Of a DNA stretch of 57,697 nucleotides, positions 41,930-52,280 are shown in pieces. The DNA lies in contig JAADGE010000069.1 in NCBI GenBank assembly GCA_013152535.1, positions 1-57,697 of the forward strand, in the 5' to 3' direction. The notes under the pieces were generated by a model. That model saw nothing but the letters and a program-made list of their open reading frames with translations, did no database searches and was not told the origin of the DNA. Every line of letters starts with the position of its first letter. Position 1 is the first letter of the stretch. Source of the DNA: Chlorobiota bacterium. Its GTDB lineage: Bacteria > Bacteroidota > Bacteroidia > Bacteroidales > JAADGE01. Made by a program: the position numbers and the translations under genes.

Positions 41930-44719
41930 TTAATTTTTAACAAAAGTTTTTACGAAAAATTTACCGCTGTTTGTATTGAAGCGGATAAAATACAATCCGT
42001 TTTTTAAATTATTGATATTTAATTCCGTAAAGTCGGAATTAACAGGATATGAATCAATTGTTTTTCCCAAAACATTTACAATTGAGAGTTCTGAAATGTT
42101 GTGCATATCTTTTACAAATAAAGTATTTTGTGCAGGATTCGGATATATCTTAATTGCATTATCTGTTAAATTACTGATACCTGCGGTTTCCGAAGCATCT
42201 GCAGGACTTCTCGGATTTACTTTATAATGTCCGTATGAAAAAGTAACCACACCGGTTACGTCATAGGTCTTATCAATATCCATACTAAATCCGCTGCCGT
42301 AATGATAATCGACATCATCGTCAAAACAAATAATATCTCCGGAAGCATTATGTCCGAAATATTCGTAATATGATGTGTTCAGACTGTCAATTGTAATTCC
42401 GGTAAGGGCAACTAATTGACCTTCCCAAGGTTCGGCATCAGCATCATCCTGTGATTTTGAATAAGCCAAATCCGAAGAATTAACAGTTGCAGCCGAAGGC
42501 GTAAAACTGCTTACCTTATTAATCAATAAGGGATTAACAATTTCAGTTGCTCCGTTATAAAGTGCTTTTTGACCGACAATTGTAATACTGTCACCAACAG
42601 CAACTTCCGATGTAAAAGAAGAACTGAAAATCATTACCCCGGACATTGCATTATTTGAATCCTGTATCCATACTTGATTGTAATTATCATTTGCCGTTAC
42701 AATTCCTGCTAAAGTGAAATTATATCCTTGTCTTACCGTATCTGTGGCATTTGCCGTATTAGTTTTTGCTATCGGTAATACACCGGCATAAAATTGATAC
42801 GGTGTACTGTTTGTTCCGGCATCGTTTAAATTATCTCGAATGGTATTCGGTGTAAAATTACTTTGTGCTTTTAAATAAACTATGCTGTCATGTGTTGCAT
42901 CAATACTTGCTTGTGTAAAATTTACCTGTACCTGTCCGATTGCAGTAAGCGTATAATCAGCAGGATTTACGGAAGTTAAACCGCTTTCATAAAACACAAC
43001 CAAAGAATCTTCATTTACGGAATACGCATTTATAATATTAATCGGTGTAGCTGCCGGTGTAAACGTAAGTGTCCAGTCGTATTCTCCGGGAGTACCGGTA
43101 TCCCAATCTCCCCATGCGATATAATAATCATTTCCTGCTGTTACATTAAAAGTTAATGTTTCTAATGATCCGCAAATATCATCTGCCTGATCAAAATTAG
43201 TTCCGCTGCATGAGCCTTCAATAATTTCTAAATAGGTGTCTCCTCCGTATCCTGAAGAACAATTTTCAGCAGTAATTGTACCGTCTGCCGGTGCTGTATA
43301 AACATACCATTGGTCGTAATCATCCGTTACCGTATGAGCGGCATGATGCGTTCCGACATTGATTGAAACAGCATTTGCACAATCAGCACCGCCGTTTCCG
43401 GATAAAATATCAAAATTAGTACTGAGAACATCGGCAAATGATCCGCCGGAGGCTGTTAAATGAACAGCGGTTTGGGGAGTGTTAAAATTAAGATCCGGAT
43501 AGTTTGCAGTACCGTTAATTGCAGTATTTCCGGAAGCTCCGGACATACTTCCGGTACCTGAAAAATTTAATTGAATAAATGTATCAGGATAATCAACATC
43601 CACATTTCCGCCTGCATCCGTTGTACCTACGACAACATTACTCATATTTTGATTAATAACAACATCTGAAGGTTGTGTTATAAAAGTAAATTGCGTAGCA
43701 ACAACAGCTATCGTAAAATCATTTCCGACAATATTACCGCCGGCAAAGGTCGATTCAAAACCTGAACCTGTTGCATCAGCCGTAAAACCGTGAGATGCTG
43801 CGTTTATTTGAAATTGCAAAACAGCACCGTCGGGTGCATAAATGTTATTAATATAAGCATAAGCTTCAAACGATACCGTTGCTCCGTCAGGAATGGTTAT
43901 ATTAACAGGTAAATATGCAGAAGTTGCATTAACCGATGGTTCTGACGTAAGAGGTATTACGGCACTATTCGTTAAATCATAAATACCGCCCCCGTTAAGG
44001 CTGTCAAAGGGAAGTGTATTATCAGGACCCGAAACAAAATTTATTCCCGTAACAACAGTCGGCAAGCCGTCACCGCTTGCAGCATCGGTAATATCAAATC
44101 GTATAACCGGCACAGAATCCGTTGTAATTGATGAAATTGTTCCTGCGGATAATTGTGTGCCGGGAGCTGTTGCGGTTGAGGTTTGGTCAGGCCAATTTTC
44201 AAAGTCCCCGTTTGTAACAGGAATATTTGTTCCCGTAGGTGATTCAAAAGTTACGTCATCAATATATTGTGTTTCGGGAGCCGCAAAACCGGATTGATCA
44301 TAAAATCTGAGACCAATATTAAGTCCTGTTGCACCGGCGGGAATTGTACCTGATTCCGTAAATTGAACATAATCGGCATCTTCAACACCGTCTCCGGCAT
44401 AAGCAGAAGAATAACTTGTAGTTGCACCAACCCAATGATATGCTACTCTGACTCTTTCATGAGCAGACGTTTTTGCATAAAAAGAAATTGTAAACGAATT
44501 CCCTGCCGTTACGGCAATTTCAACATTACCGGTAAAATCACAGCTGCTTTGAGTACCGGTATTAACATCAACTCTGACAGAGTTTGATCCGCTGTGAACA
44601 TCCGTTGTTTCCCGGTAAACATCTATCCCTGTATCACCTGTCCAATGTTCAGGTAATACTTGTGCATTAACACTAAAAACAAACAGTGTTAACACTAAAA
44701 AAATAAAAAACTTTTTCAT
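41930..44719 (-). CDS. Large T9SS-secreted multi-domain protein
   Basis: This 929-residue protein has a signal peptide (KKFFIFLVLTLFVFSVNAQ). In order it has a carbohydrate-binding-like sandwich ending NGDFENW (to about 190), a cohesin/adhesin-like part (about 200-355), an Ig-like repeat (about 355-455), a PPC-like module (DQWYVYTAPADGTITAENCS and YYIAWGDWD, about 465-570), an OB-fold-like module (VRQGYNFTLAGIVTANDNYN, about 690-800) and a type A sorting domain (IKIYPNPAQNTLFV to the end). It shares the first module and the OB-CTD end with its neighbour at 40097, so they are paralogues. No catalytic domain is seen. Confidence 0.82.
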   Translation of the reverse strand: MKKFFIFLVLTLFVFSVNAQVLPEHWTGDTGIDVYRETTDVHSGSNSVRVDVNTGTQSSCDFTGNVEIAVTAGNSFTISFYAKTSAHERVRVAYHWVGATTSYSSAYAGDGVEDADYVQFTESGTIPAGATGLNIGLRFYDQSGFAAPETQYIDDVTFESPTGTNIPVTNGDFENWPDQTSTATAPGTQLSAGTISSITTDSVPVIRFDITDAASGDGLPTVVTGINFVSGPDNTLPFDSLNGGGIYDLTNSAVIPLTSEPSVNATSAYLPVNITIPDGATVSFEAYAYINNIYAPDGAVLQFQINAASHGFTADATGSGFESTFAGGNIVGNDFTIAVVATQFTFITQPSDVVINQNMSNVVVGTTDAGGNVDVDYPDTFIQLNFSGTGSMSGASGNTAINGTANYPDLNFNTPQTAVHLTASGGSFADVLSTNFDILSGNGGADCANAVSINVGTHHAAHTVTDDYDQWYVYTAPADGTITAENCSSGYGGDTYLEIIEGSCSGTNFDQADDICGSLETLTFNVTAGNDYYIAWGDWDTGTPGEYDWTLTFTPAATPINIINAYSVNEDSLVVFYESGLTSVNPADYTLTAIGQVQVNFTQASIDATHDSIVYLKAQSNFTPNTIRDNLNDAGTNSTPYQFYAGVLPIAKTNTANATDTVRQGYNFTLAGIVTANDNYNQVWIQDSNNAMSGVMIFSSSFTSEVAVGDSITIVGQKALYNGATEIVNPLLINKVSSFTPSAATVNSSDLAYSKSQDDADAEPWEGQLVALTGITIDSLNTSYYEYFGHNASGDIICFDDDVDYHYGSGFSMDIDKTYDVTGVVTFSYGHYKVNPRSPADASETAGISNLTDNAIKIYPNPAQNTLFVKDMHNISELSIVNVLGKTIDSYPVNSDFTELNINNLKNGLYFIRFNTNSGKFFVKTFVKN

Positions 44720-44798
44720 AACAAATAATTTAATGATTAATAAATAGTTTTAAAAAAACATAAACTCAAAGTTACAAAATAATATTTTAAATAATAAA

Positions 44799-47615
44799 TT
44801 AAATACTTAATTCGTTTTTAAGAAATTGTGCGGTATAGCTGTTTTTGTTTTTAATAATTTCTTCGGGTGTACCCGCCACAATTACGGAACCTCCTGCCAT
44901 ACCGCCTTCTTTACCTATGTCAATAATATAATCGGCCACTTTGATTACATCGGTATTGTGCTCAATAACAATAACGGTATTGCCTTTATCAACTAATCGA
45001 TTTAACACATTCAGCAACATTTTTATGTCTTCAAAATGCAGTCCTGTGGTGGGTTCATCAAGAATATACAAGGTTTTTCCGGTATCTCTTTTTGCCAGTT
45101 CGGTTGCCAATTTTATTCTTTGTGCCTCGCCGCCCGAGAGCGTAACAGAAGATTGTCCCAAAGTTACATATCCTAAACCGACTTCTTTCATTGCTTTTAA
45201 TATTTTTTTTATTTTCGGAATTTTTTCAAAAAAATCATAAGCTGTATTTATAGTCATTGCCAGAACATCACTTATTGATTTGCCTTTGTAACGCACTTCT
45301 AATGTTTCTCTGTTGTATCTTTTTCCTCGACAATCTTCGCAATGCACGTAAACATCAGGCAAAAAGTTCATTTCAATAACACGCAGTCCGGCACCTTGGC
45401 AAGTTTCGCATCTTCCGCCTTTTACATTAAACGAAAAACGACCGAGTTTGTATCCCCTTATTTTCGATTCCGGAAGCATTGCAAATAATTTTCTGATTTC
45501 ATCAAATACTTTTGTATAAGTTGCAGGATTGCTGCGCGGAGTTCTGCCTATCGGTGATTGATTAACTTCAATAACTTTATCAATATTATCAATACCTTCA
45601 ATTGACTTATACGGCAAAGGTTTTTTATTTGAACGGTAAAAATAACGGCTTAAAACCGGATGAAGTGTATCATTTACCAAAGTTGATTTTCCGCTGCCGG
45701 AAACTCCGGTAACGCATATAAACATTCCCAAAGGAAATTTTACGGTTATATTTTTCAGGTTATTTCCTGAGGCACCTTTAATAATAATGGATTTTCCGAT
45801 GCCGGTTTTTCGTTTTTCGGGAATCTCAATTTTTTCTTTGCCTGAAAGGTATTTTGCTGTTAAAGTATTACTTTTCAATATTTCACCGGGTGTTCCTTTT
45901 ACCGACACTTCACCTCCGTGTTTTCCTGCTCCGGGTCCCATATCTATAATAAAATCAGCCGATAACATCATTTCTTTATCGTGTTCGACAACTATTACGG
46001 AATTACCTGTATCTCGAAGCTGTAATAAAGAATTAATTAGTTTTTGATTATCTCGCTGATGCAAACCGATACTCGGTTCGTCCAAAATATACAAAACATT
46101 TACAAGTTTTGAACCGATTTGCGAAGCAAGTCTTATTCGCTGGCTCTCTCCTCCTGATAATGTTTTAGAAGTTCTGTTTAAACTTAAATATCCCAAACCT
46201 ACATTTTTCAGAAATTCAATTCTTGTAAGAAGTTCTTTTAAAATTTCTTTTGCAATAATGTTTTGTTTTCCTGAAATTTTGTTTTGAACAGTTTTCAAAA
46301 AAGTATAAAGTTCCGATATATCGAGTTCAACAAGTTCATTGATGCTTTTTTCCGCAAATTTAAACCACAAAGATTCTTTTTTCAGTCTTTTCCCTTCACA
46401 AACCGGACAAATTTCATCCGTAAAATAATTATTCGTAATTCTTTTGGATTCGGAACCTGAATATTTTGTATGTCTTTCTAAATAATATAAAATGCCGTCA
46501 TAATCTAATTCTATTTTAGATTTTATTCCCAAACTTGCATTATCGATAATAATTGACTCATTTGAGCCGTATAAAATTTTATCAAAAATATTTTTAGGAA
46601 TAGCATTTACAGGTGTCTTCAAATCTAAACCGGAAGCTCTCAATATTGCATCAATCTGTTTAAACAGCAGCGAATTATCGTCTGTTCCTATGGGTTTTAT
46701 TGCTCCGTTTTTTATTGATAATGTCGAATCCGGTATAACTTTATCTAAATCTACTTTGCTGATTGTTCCCAAGCCTTTGCATTTAGGACAAGCTCCTTTC
46801 GGGGAATTAAACGAAAACGAATTAGGTTCCGGAATATCATACGATAAACCCGTAGAGGGACACATTAAGTTTTTACTGAAATATCGAGTGTTTTTTGTTT
46901 CGTATTCAGTAATTAAAAGAACACCTTTTCCTTCTTTTAATCCTGTATTAACAGAATTTTTCAGACGTTCAGCATTTTTATCGTTAACTTTAAGTTTGTC
47001 AATTACAATCTCAATATTATGTATTTTATATCTGTCTAACTTTAAACCGGGAGTTAATTCCGTAATTTTACCGTCAATTTCAGCTTGCAGATACCCTTTT
47101 TTTCTGATACTTACAAAAAGCTCCCGATAATGTCCTTTGCGACTTCGTATAACAGGAGCTGTTATAATAAGCTTTTTACCGCTGTATTCTTTCGATATTA
47201 TTTTTATGATTTGATCAGTTGTATATTGCACCATTTTTTCTCCGGTATTGTAAGAATATGCAATTCCTGCTCTTGCAAAAAGTAATCTTAAAAAATCATA
47301 AATTTCAGTAACTGTTCCTACGGTAGAGCGAGGATTTTTATTTGTTGTTTTTTGTTCAATGGAAATAACGGGGCTTAATCCGGTAATTTTATCAACATCG
47401 GGACGATCTAAATTTCCCAAAAATTGACGTGCATAGGCAGAAAAAGTTTCAATATAGCGTCGTTGTCCTTCGGCATAAATGGTGTCAAAAGCTAAAGAAG
47501 ATTTTCCGCTGCCGCTTAATCCGGTAATTACAGTCAGCTTATTACGAGGAATCTCGACATCAATATTTTTCAAATTATGAACTCTTGCTCCTTCGACTTT
47601 TATATATTTACCCAT
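44799..47615 (-). CDS. uvrA: Excinuclease ABC subunit A
   Basis: UvrA of 938 residues finds DNA lesions in nucleotide excision repair and loads UvrB. Both ATPase modules are complete: Walker [12 protein letters not shown] and [11 protein letters not shown], signatures [17 protein letters not shown] and [16 protein letters not shown], Walker [13 protein letters not shown] and [12 protein letters not shown]. Zinc motifs [16 protein letters not shown], and the CETCQGAG...CEDCRGKR finger are present. It is a single gene; a TATCTTTG box lies 34 bases upstream on the minus strand. The plus-strand ORFs inside it are shadows. Confidence 0.97.
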   Translation of the reverse strand: MGKYIKVEGARVHNLKNIDVEIPRNKLTVITGLSGSGKSSLAFDTIYAEGQRRYIETFSAYARQFLGNLDRPDVDKITGLSPVISIEQKTTNKNPRSTVGTVTEIYDFLRLLFARAGIAYSYNTGEKMVQYTTDQIIKIISKEYSGKKLIITAPVIRSRKGHYRELFVSIRKKGYLQAEIDGKITELTPGLKLDRYKIHNIEIVIDKLKVNDKNAERLKNSVNTGLKEGKGVLLITEYETKNTRYFSKNLMCPSTGLSYDIPEPNSFSFNSPKGACPKCKGLGTISKVDLDKVIPDSTLSIKNGAIKPIGTDDNSLLFKQIDAILRASGLDLKTPVNAIPKNIFDKILYGSNESIIIDNASLGIKSKIELDYDGILYYLERHTKYSGSESKRITNNYFTDEICPVCEGKRLKKESLWFKFAEKSINELVELDISELYTFLKTVQNKISGKQNIIAKEILKELLTRIEFLKNVGLGYLSLNRTSKTLSGGESQRIRLASQIGSKLVNVLYILDEPSIGLHQRDNQKLINSLLQLRDTGNSVIVVEHDKEMMLSADFIIDMGPGAGKHGGEVSVKGTPGEILKSNTLTAKYLSGKEKIEIPEKRKTGIGKSIIIKGASGNNLKNITVKFPLGMFICVTGVSGSGKSTLVNDTLHPVLSRYFYRSNKKPLPYKSIEGIDNIDKVIEVNQSPIGRTPRSNPATYTKVFDEIRKLFAMLPESKIRGYKLGRFSFNVKGGRCETCQGAGLRVIEMNFLPDVYVHCEDCRGKRYNRETLEVRYKGKSISDVLAMTINTAYDFFEKIPKIKKILKAMKEVGLGYVTLGQSSVTLSGGEAQRIKLATELAKRDTGKTLYILDEPTTGLHFEDIKMLLNVLNRLVDKGNTVIVIEHNTDVIKVADYIIDIGKEGGMAGGSVIVAGTPEEIIKNKNSYTAQFLKNELSI

Positions 47616-47648
47616 TCAATTATTACTGTTTTTTTTAACGAAATTTTG

Positions 47649-47656
47649 CAAAGATA
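47649..47656 (-). promoter_or_regulatory. Putative -7 box of uvrA
   Basis: The minus strand reads TATCTTTG, matching TAnnTTTG, 33 bases before the uvrA ATG. No TTTG is found at the expected -33 distance. Confidence 0.45.
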
Positions 47657-47822
47657 ACAAATCGCTTTGAATATTATATCTTGTTCACCGGGTCAATTTT
47701 TTTCTTCATACTGTTTTCTTGCATGATTTTTGCACATAATTATTCAATAAGAGTAAAATTAGAAATTTAAGAAATTCCTTTTTGTTAAAAAAGACATTTA
47801 ATTTATTATTAAACAAAGAAAT

Positions 47823-50800
47823 ATGAACTATTTTAAACGTTCTTTGAAGATTGTACTTTATTCTTCAATGTATTTACTTTTTTCAGTTAATATGAATGCT
47901 CAAAAGGCAAAATCTGAAAAAAGTTTAATAAAATCATCAACTTTTTCGGCTTTTAAATTCAGAAATATCGGACCTGCATATGCTTCCGGTCGAATTGTTG
48001 ATATTGAAGTTAATCCAAAAAATCACAATCAGTTTTATGTTGCTGCCGGTGCCGGAAATGTTTGGAAAACTGATAATGCCGGGATTACGTTTTACCCGAT
48101 ATTTGATCACTACGGCTCCTATTCAATTGCAGATGTTGCCGTTGACCCCAATAATACAAACATTGTTTGGGTCGGAACCGGAGAATATAACAGCCAAAGA
48201 GCCATAGGATACGGAGACGGAATATATGTTTCAGAAGACGGCGGACAGTCATTTAAAAATGTCGGATTAAAAACTTCCGAACACATAGGCAGAATAATAA
48301 TTGATCCCCGAAATTCTGATGTTTATGTGGCTGCACAAGGTCCTTTGTGGGGTCCGGGAGGCGAAAGAGGTATTTTTAAAACATCTGATATGGGACAAAC
48401 TTGGGATACACTTCTTACTGTGAGTAAAAATACCGGTTTTAACGATATTGTATTTGACCCTGAAAATCCGGATATATTGTATGCTTCAAGTTATGAACGA
48501 AGAAGACGTGTTTATACCTTGATTGACGGCGGACCCGAATCGGCGATTTATAAATCTGCGGATGCCGGAAAAACTTGGAAAAAACTTTCAAGCGGTTTAC
48601 CAAAAGGAAATGTAGGAAGAATCGGTTTAGCAATTTCTCCCGTAAATCCTGATTATGTTTATGCGATAATTGAAGGAACGAACGGCTCGGGAGGTTTTTT
48701 CAGAACAACAAATCAAGGTGCATCATGGAAAAAAATGAATTCATATGTTTCAACCAGCCCTCAATATTATAATCGTATTTATTGCGATCCTAAAGATGCT
48801 GACAAAGTATATTCTGCAGATACATATACAAAATATACATTCGACGGCGGTAAAACATGGAAAACCCTGGGCTTATCCGAAAAACATGTTGATGATCATG
48901 CTTTATGGATTGATCCCGATCATACAAAACATCTCCTTATCGGTTGTGACGGAGGTCTTTATGAAACATTTGACATGGGAGCAAATTGGCGGCATGCACC
49001 TAATCTGCCGATAACACAATTTTACAGAGTCGCTGTTGATAATGCAAAACCTTTTTATAATGTTGCAGGCGGAACACAAGATAATAACAGTACCGTAGGT
49101 CCTTCGCAAACCATCTGCAGAAACGGAATTCTGCAGGGAGACTGGAAAGTTACTCAAGGCGGAGACGGATTTTTCTCTGCTATTGATTATAAAGAACCGA
49201 ATATTGTTTATGCCGAATCTCAATACGGCGGATTGGTAAGATATGACAAAAAAAGCGGTGAACGTGTTTATATACAACCGCTTCCTCCTAAAGACGTAGC
49301 ATACAGATGGAATTGGAATGCACCGCTGGAAATCAGCTCATTCGATAATAAACGGCTTTATTTTGCAGCAAATAAATTATTTCGAAGTGATGACAGAGGA
49401 AACTCCTGGAAAGTTATCAGCCCGGATTTAACAAGGCACTTAAACCGAAATGAAATGAAAATTTTAGGTAAAATTCAGCCTGTTGATGCGGTAGCAAAAA
49501 ATGCCTCTACTTCAATTTTCGGAAATATTACTGCTTTTGCAGAATCTCCGATAAACGAAAATCTTTTGTATGTCGGTACAGATGACGGATTAATTCAAAT
49601 TACCGAAGACGGCGGAAAAACTTGGCGAAAATTAAGTAAGTTCAGAGATGTTCCGGAAATGACTTATGTAAGTTGTATTTTTGCTTCTCAACACAATGAA
49701 AATATAGTTTATGCCGCATTTGACGGAAGAAAAGATAATAATTTGAAACCTTATATTCTTAAAAGTCAGGATAAAGGTAAAACATGGTATGAAATTGTAA
49801 CAAATTTACCCGAAAAGGGTACGGTTTATTCTTTAACAGAAGACCCGATTGAAAAACAATTACTTTTTGCAGGTACTGAATTCGGTTTGTATTACTCAAA
49901 TAACGGAGGCGGAAAATGGATAAAATTAAGTTCCGGACTTCCTACAATTGCAGTAAGAGACATGAAAATTCAAAAAAGAGAAGACGATTTGGTAATTGCT
50001 ACTTTCGGCAGAGGATTTTATATTCTTGATGACTTTTCATTATTGAGAAAAATAAATGATAAAACCTTGAAAAAAGATAATATTCTGTTTCCCGTAAAAG
50101 ATGCTTTTATATATTCGCAAACTTCAAAAAAATACGGACAGGGAGCAACTGTTTTTGCCGGAAAAAATCCTGAATACGGTGCAACTTTCACTTATTATAT
50201 AAAAGATAAAATAAAAACTAAAAAAGACTATCGACTCGAAGCCGAAGCCAAAGCTAAAAAAAACGGAGCAGAAATTTCATTTCCTTCATTTGATATTTTA
50301 AGAGAAGAAGCGGATGAAATACCGCCGTATTTAATGTTTACAGTAAAAAATGAAAGCGGTGAAGTTGTCAGAAGAATTAAACGTTCCGCACAACCGGGAT
50401 TACAGAGATTTAACTGGGGATTAAGGCGATTTAATATGTATCCCGTTACTGACGGTAATTCCCCGATGCACAATAAACAAACAGGAGGTATTCCTGTTCC
50501 TCCGGGCAAATATACCGTTTCAATGGCAAAAATTGTTAACGGTATTGAAACTAAAATAGGTGAAGAACAAAGTTTTTCTTTGAAACTTCTCGGTAATTTA
50601 AGTTTACCTGCCAAAAATCCTGTTGCTTTGGAGAATTTTAAAAAGGATGCAGCAGAAGTTTACGGTATAACAACCGGTTTAACAAAATGGAATGAAGAAA
50701 TGAACAAAAATGTTAAGGCTCTCAGAACAGCATTAATAAACGGTGCAGGTTCAACACAAGAAGACTTGATGCGTGCAGATGATATGATTTCTGCATTACG

Positions 50801-51080
50801 TGATATGCATACTATTTTAAACGGTGATAAAATTATTGACAAACTGCATGAAAGTCAGCCGCCTAATTTGAATTGGAGAATTTCTGCCGTAACCTATGGA
50901 GCTTATCATGGTTCCGATGCTACACAAACGCTGAAAGATAACTTGCAAATTGTTAAAGACGGTGTTACTGAACTTATTAAACAAGCAAAAGATATGGAAC
51001 AAAAATTACAGTTACTTGAAATAAGAGCCAATAAAGCAGGCAGTCCCTGGTCTCCGGGAAGAATTCCGGATTTTAAGTAA
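47823..51080 (+). CDS. BNR/sortilin-like beta-propeller protein, exported
   Basis: This 1085-residue protein has a signal peptide (KIVLYSSMYLLFSVNMNAQ). Residues 40-740 hold repeated BNR/Asp-box and sortilin (VPS10)-type blades: [ST]-x-D-x-G-x-[ST]-W motifs such as SEDGGQSF, SADAGKTWKKL, TFDGGKTWKTL, SDDRGNSWKVI, TEDGGKTWRKL and SQDKGKTWYEI. A C-terminal part (about 760-1085) has an Ig-like strand set (RRIKRSAQPGLQRFNWGLRR...GGIPVPPGKYTVSMAK) and a helical tail. The family is widespread in Bacteroidota and loosely called glycosyl hydrolase; no catalytic residues are established. No T9SS domain is present. Confidence 0.85.
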   Translation: MNYFKRSLKIVLYSSMYLLFSVNMNAQKAKSEKSLIKSSTFSAFKFRNIGPAYASGRIVDIEVNPKNHNQFYVAAGAGNVWKTDNAGITFYPIFDHYGSYSIADVAVDPNNTNIVWVGTGEYNSQRAIGYGDGIYVSEDGGQSFKNVGLKTSEHIGRIIIDPRNSDVYVAAQGPLWGPGGERGIFKTSDMGQTWDTLLTVSKNTGFNDIVFDPENPDILYASSYERRRRVYTLIDGGPESAIYKSADAGKTWKKLSSGLPKGNVGRIGLAISPVNPDYVYAIIEGTNGSGGFFRTTNQGASWKKMNSYVSTSPQYYNRIYCDPKDADKVYSADTYTKYTFDGGKTWKTLGLSEKHVDDHALWIDPDHTKHLLIGCDGGLYETFDMGANWRHAPNLPITQFYRVAVDNAKPFYNVAGGTQDNNSTVGPSQTICRNGILQGDWKVTQGGDGFFSAIDYKEPNIVYAESQYGGLVRYDKKSGERVYIQPLPPKDVAYRWNWNAPLEISSFDNKRLYFAANKLFRSDDRGNSWKVISPDLTRHLNRNEMKILGKIQPVDAVAKNASTSIFGNITAFAESPINENLLYVGTDDGLIQITEDGGKTWRKLSKFRDVPEMTYVSCIFASQHNENIVYAAFDGRKDNNLKPYILKSQDKGKTWYEIVTNLPEKGTVYSLTEDPIEKQLLFAGTEFGLYYSNNGGGKWIKLSSGLPTIAVRDMKIQKREDDLVIATFGRGFYILDDFSLLRKINDKTLKKDNILFPVKDAFIYSQTSKKYGQGATVFAGKNPEYGATFTYYIKDKIKTKKDYRLEAEAKAKKNGAEISFPSFDILREEADEIPPYLMFTVKNESGEVVRRIKRSAQPGLQRFNWGLRRFNMYPVTDGNSPMHNKQTGGIPVPPGKYTVSMAKIVNGIETKIGEEQSFSLKLLGNLSLPAKNPVALENFKKDAAEVYGITTGLTKWNEEMNKNVKALRTALINGAGSTQEDLMRADDMISALRDMHTILNGDKIIDKLHESQPPNLNWRISAVTYGAYHGSDATQTLKDNLQIVKDGVTELIKQAKDMEQKLQLLEIRANKAGSPWSPGRIPDFK

Positions 51081-51110
51081 TTTCTCAAAAAAATTTCCTA
51101 ACTTTGAGGA

Positions 51111-51138
51111 CGGCTTATTTAAAAGTCGTCCTTTTTTA
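51111..51138 (+). terminator. Terminator after the BNR-like gene
   Basis: The stem AGGACGGCTT / AAAGTCGTCCT with an A/T loop is followed by TTTTTT, 31 bases past the stop of the 1085-residue gene and before the GH114-like gene's start, so the latter has its own promoter or depends on read-through. Confidence 0.8.
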
Positions 51139-51155
51139 ATTTAAAACCCTGAAAA

Positions 51156-52130
51156 ATGAAAAAAACATCTTTAATTATTGTAAGCATTTTATTTTTAAAT
51201 TTTATTTCGTGCAAAAAAAACAATGTACCGGAAGGAATTGATTTTAAACAAGAAATGCGAAATTTCGTGCAAGGCATCAGCAGTTATGCAAAAACTGTTA
51301 ATCCGAATTTTATTATTATTCCGCAAAACGGCAATCAACTTGCAACAGAAAACGGAGATGAAAACGGAGCCCCTGCAACTTCTTATCTTAACGCAATAGA
51401 CGGACAGGGACAAGAAGATTTGTATTACGGCTATGACAATGACGACAGAGCAACTTCACAAAATGACATCGGTTATTTAAAACCGTTTCTTGATATTGAA
51501 GAAAATGCCGGTGTTCAGGTAATGGTAACAGACTATTGCTCAACACATTCAAAAATGGATGACTCTTATCAGAAAAATAATAATTCCGGATATATTTCAT
51601 TTGCGGCATCCGAAAGAGACTTAAATGTGATACCGAATTATCCGACAACGCCTTATAACGTCAATTCTGATGATATTAATACACTTTCTGAAACAAAAAA
51701 CTTTCTGTATCTGATTAATACCGAAAACTATTCGACAAAACAAAACTTTTTAGATGCCGTTTCACAAACAAATTACGATTTGGTACTAATTGATTTATTT
51801 TTTAATGATAATGACGCTTTTACAAATGCTGAAATTACTTCTTTGAAAACAAAACAAAACGGCGGAAAACGTTTGATTATATGCTACATGAGTATCGGTG
51901 AAGCAGAAGATTATCGTTACTATTGGCAATCGGATTGGAATAAAAACAAACCCGAATGGTTAGACAAAGAAAACCCGAATTGGAAAGGAAATTACAAAGT
52001 TTGGTACTGGGAAAAAGAATGGCAGGATATTATTTTCGGAAACGATAATTCATATCTGAAAAAAATCCTTGATGCCGGTTTCGACGGTGTTTATTTGGAT
52101 ATTATTGATGCTTTTGAGTATTATGAATAA
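51156..52130 (+). CDS. GH114-like lipoprotein (endo-alpha-1,4-polygalactosaminidase type)
   Basis: This 324-residue lipoprotein has a signal with lipobox (KKTSLIIVSILFLNFISCKK). The second half matches the GH114/TM1410-type TIM barrel: DLVLIDLFFND, then GKRLIICYMSIGEAEDYRYY, WKGNYKVWYWEKEWQDII and LKKILDAGFDGVYLDIIDAFEYYE, where conserved Asp/Glu sit at barrel strand ends. GH114 enzymes cleave alpha-1,4-galactosaminogalactan-like chains. The 120 residues before it also belong to this family group. The gene faces the T9SS gene at 52281 across an inverted-repeat element. Confidence 0.82.
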   Translation: MKKTSLIIVSILFLNFISCKKNNVPEGIDFKQEMRNFVQGISSYAKTVNPNFIIIPQNGNQLATENGDENGAPATSYLNAIDGQGQEDLYYGYDNDDRATSQNDIGYLKPFLDIEENAGVQVMVTDYCSTHSKMDDSYQKNNNSGYISFAASERDLNVIPNYPTTPYNVNSDDINTLSETKNFLYLINTENYSTKQNFLDAVSQTNYDLVLIDLFFNDNDAFTNAEITSLKTKQNGGKRLIICYMSIGEAEDYRYYWQSDWNKNKPEWLDKENPNWKGNYKVWYWEKEWQDIIFGNDNSYLKKILDAGFDGVYLDIIDAFEYYE

Positions 52131-52134
52131 TAAT

Positions 52135-52272
52135 AAAGGAGGCTGTCTCAAAAGTATATAAAATGTCATTCTGAATTTATTTCAGAATCTTATCTTAGTG
52201 GATTTAAGCTATTTATAAAGATGCTGAAACAAGTTCAGCATGACTAAACAGGTTTTTGAGACAGCCTCCTTT
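52135..52272. repeat. 138-base inverted-repeat element with nested palindromes
   Basis: The outer arms AAAGGAGGCTGTCTCAAAA (52135-52153) and its exact reverse complement (52254-52272) share the GGCTGTCTCAAAA motif of the element at 15441. Inside lie two further hairpins, at 52165-52190 (ATTCTGAA / TTCAGAAT) and 52219-52244 (ATGCTGAA / TTCAGCAT), which resemble each other in inverted orientation. The whole can fold into one branched hairpin between convergent genes and so may terminate both. No ORF is within it. Confidence 0.85.
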
Positions 52273-52280
52273 TTTTATTT

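Noticed and set aside
46690-47130. 146-codon ORF on the plus strand
   Set aside because: It is a shadow of uvrA, which is complete on the other strand.
50228-50614. 128-codon ORF on the minus strand
   Set aside because: It lies opposite the BNR-like gene and has no independent support.
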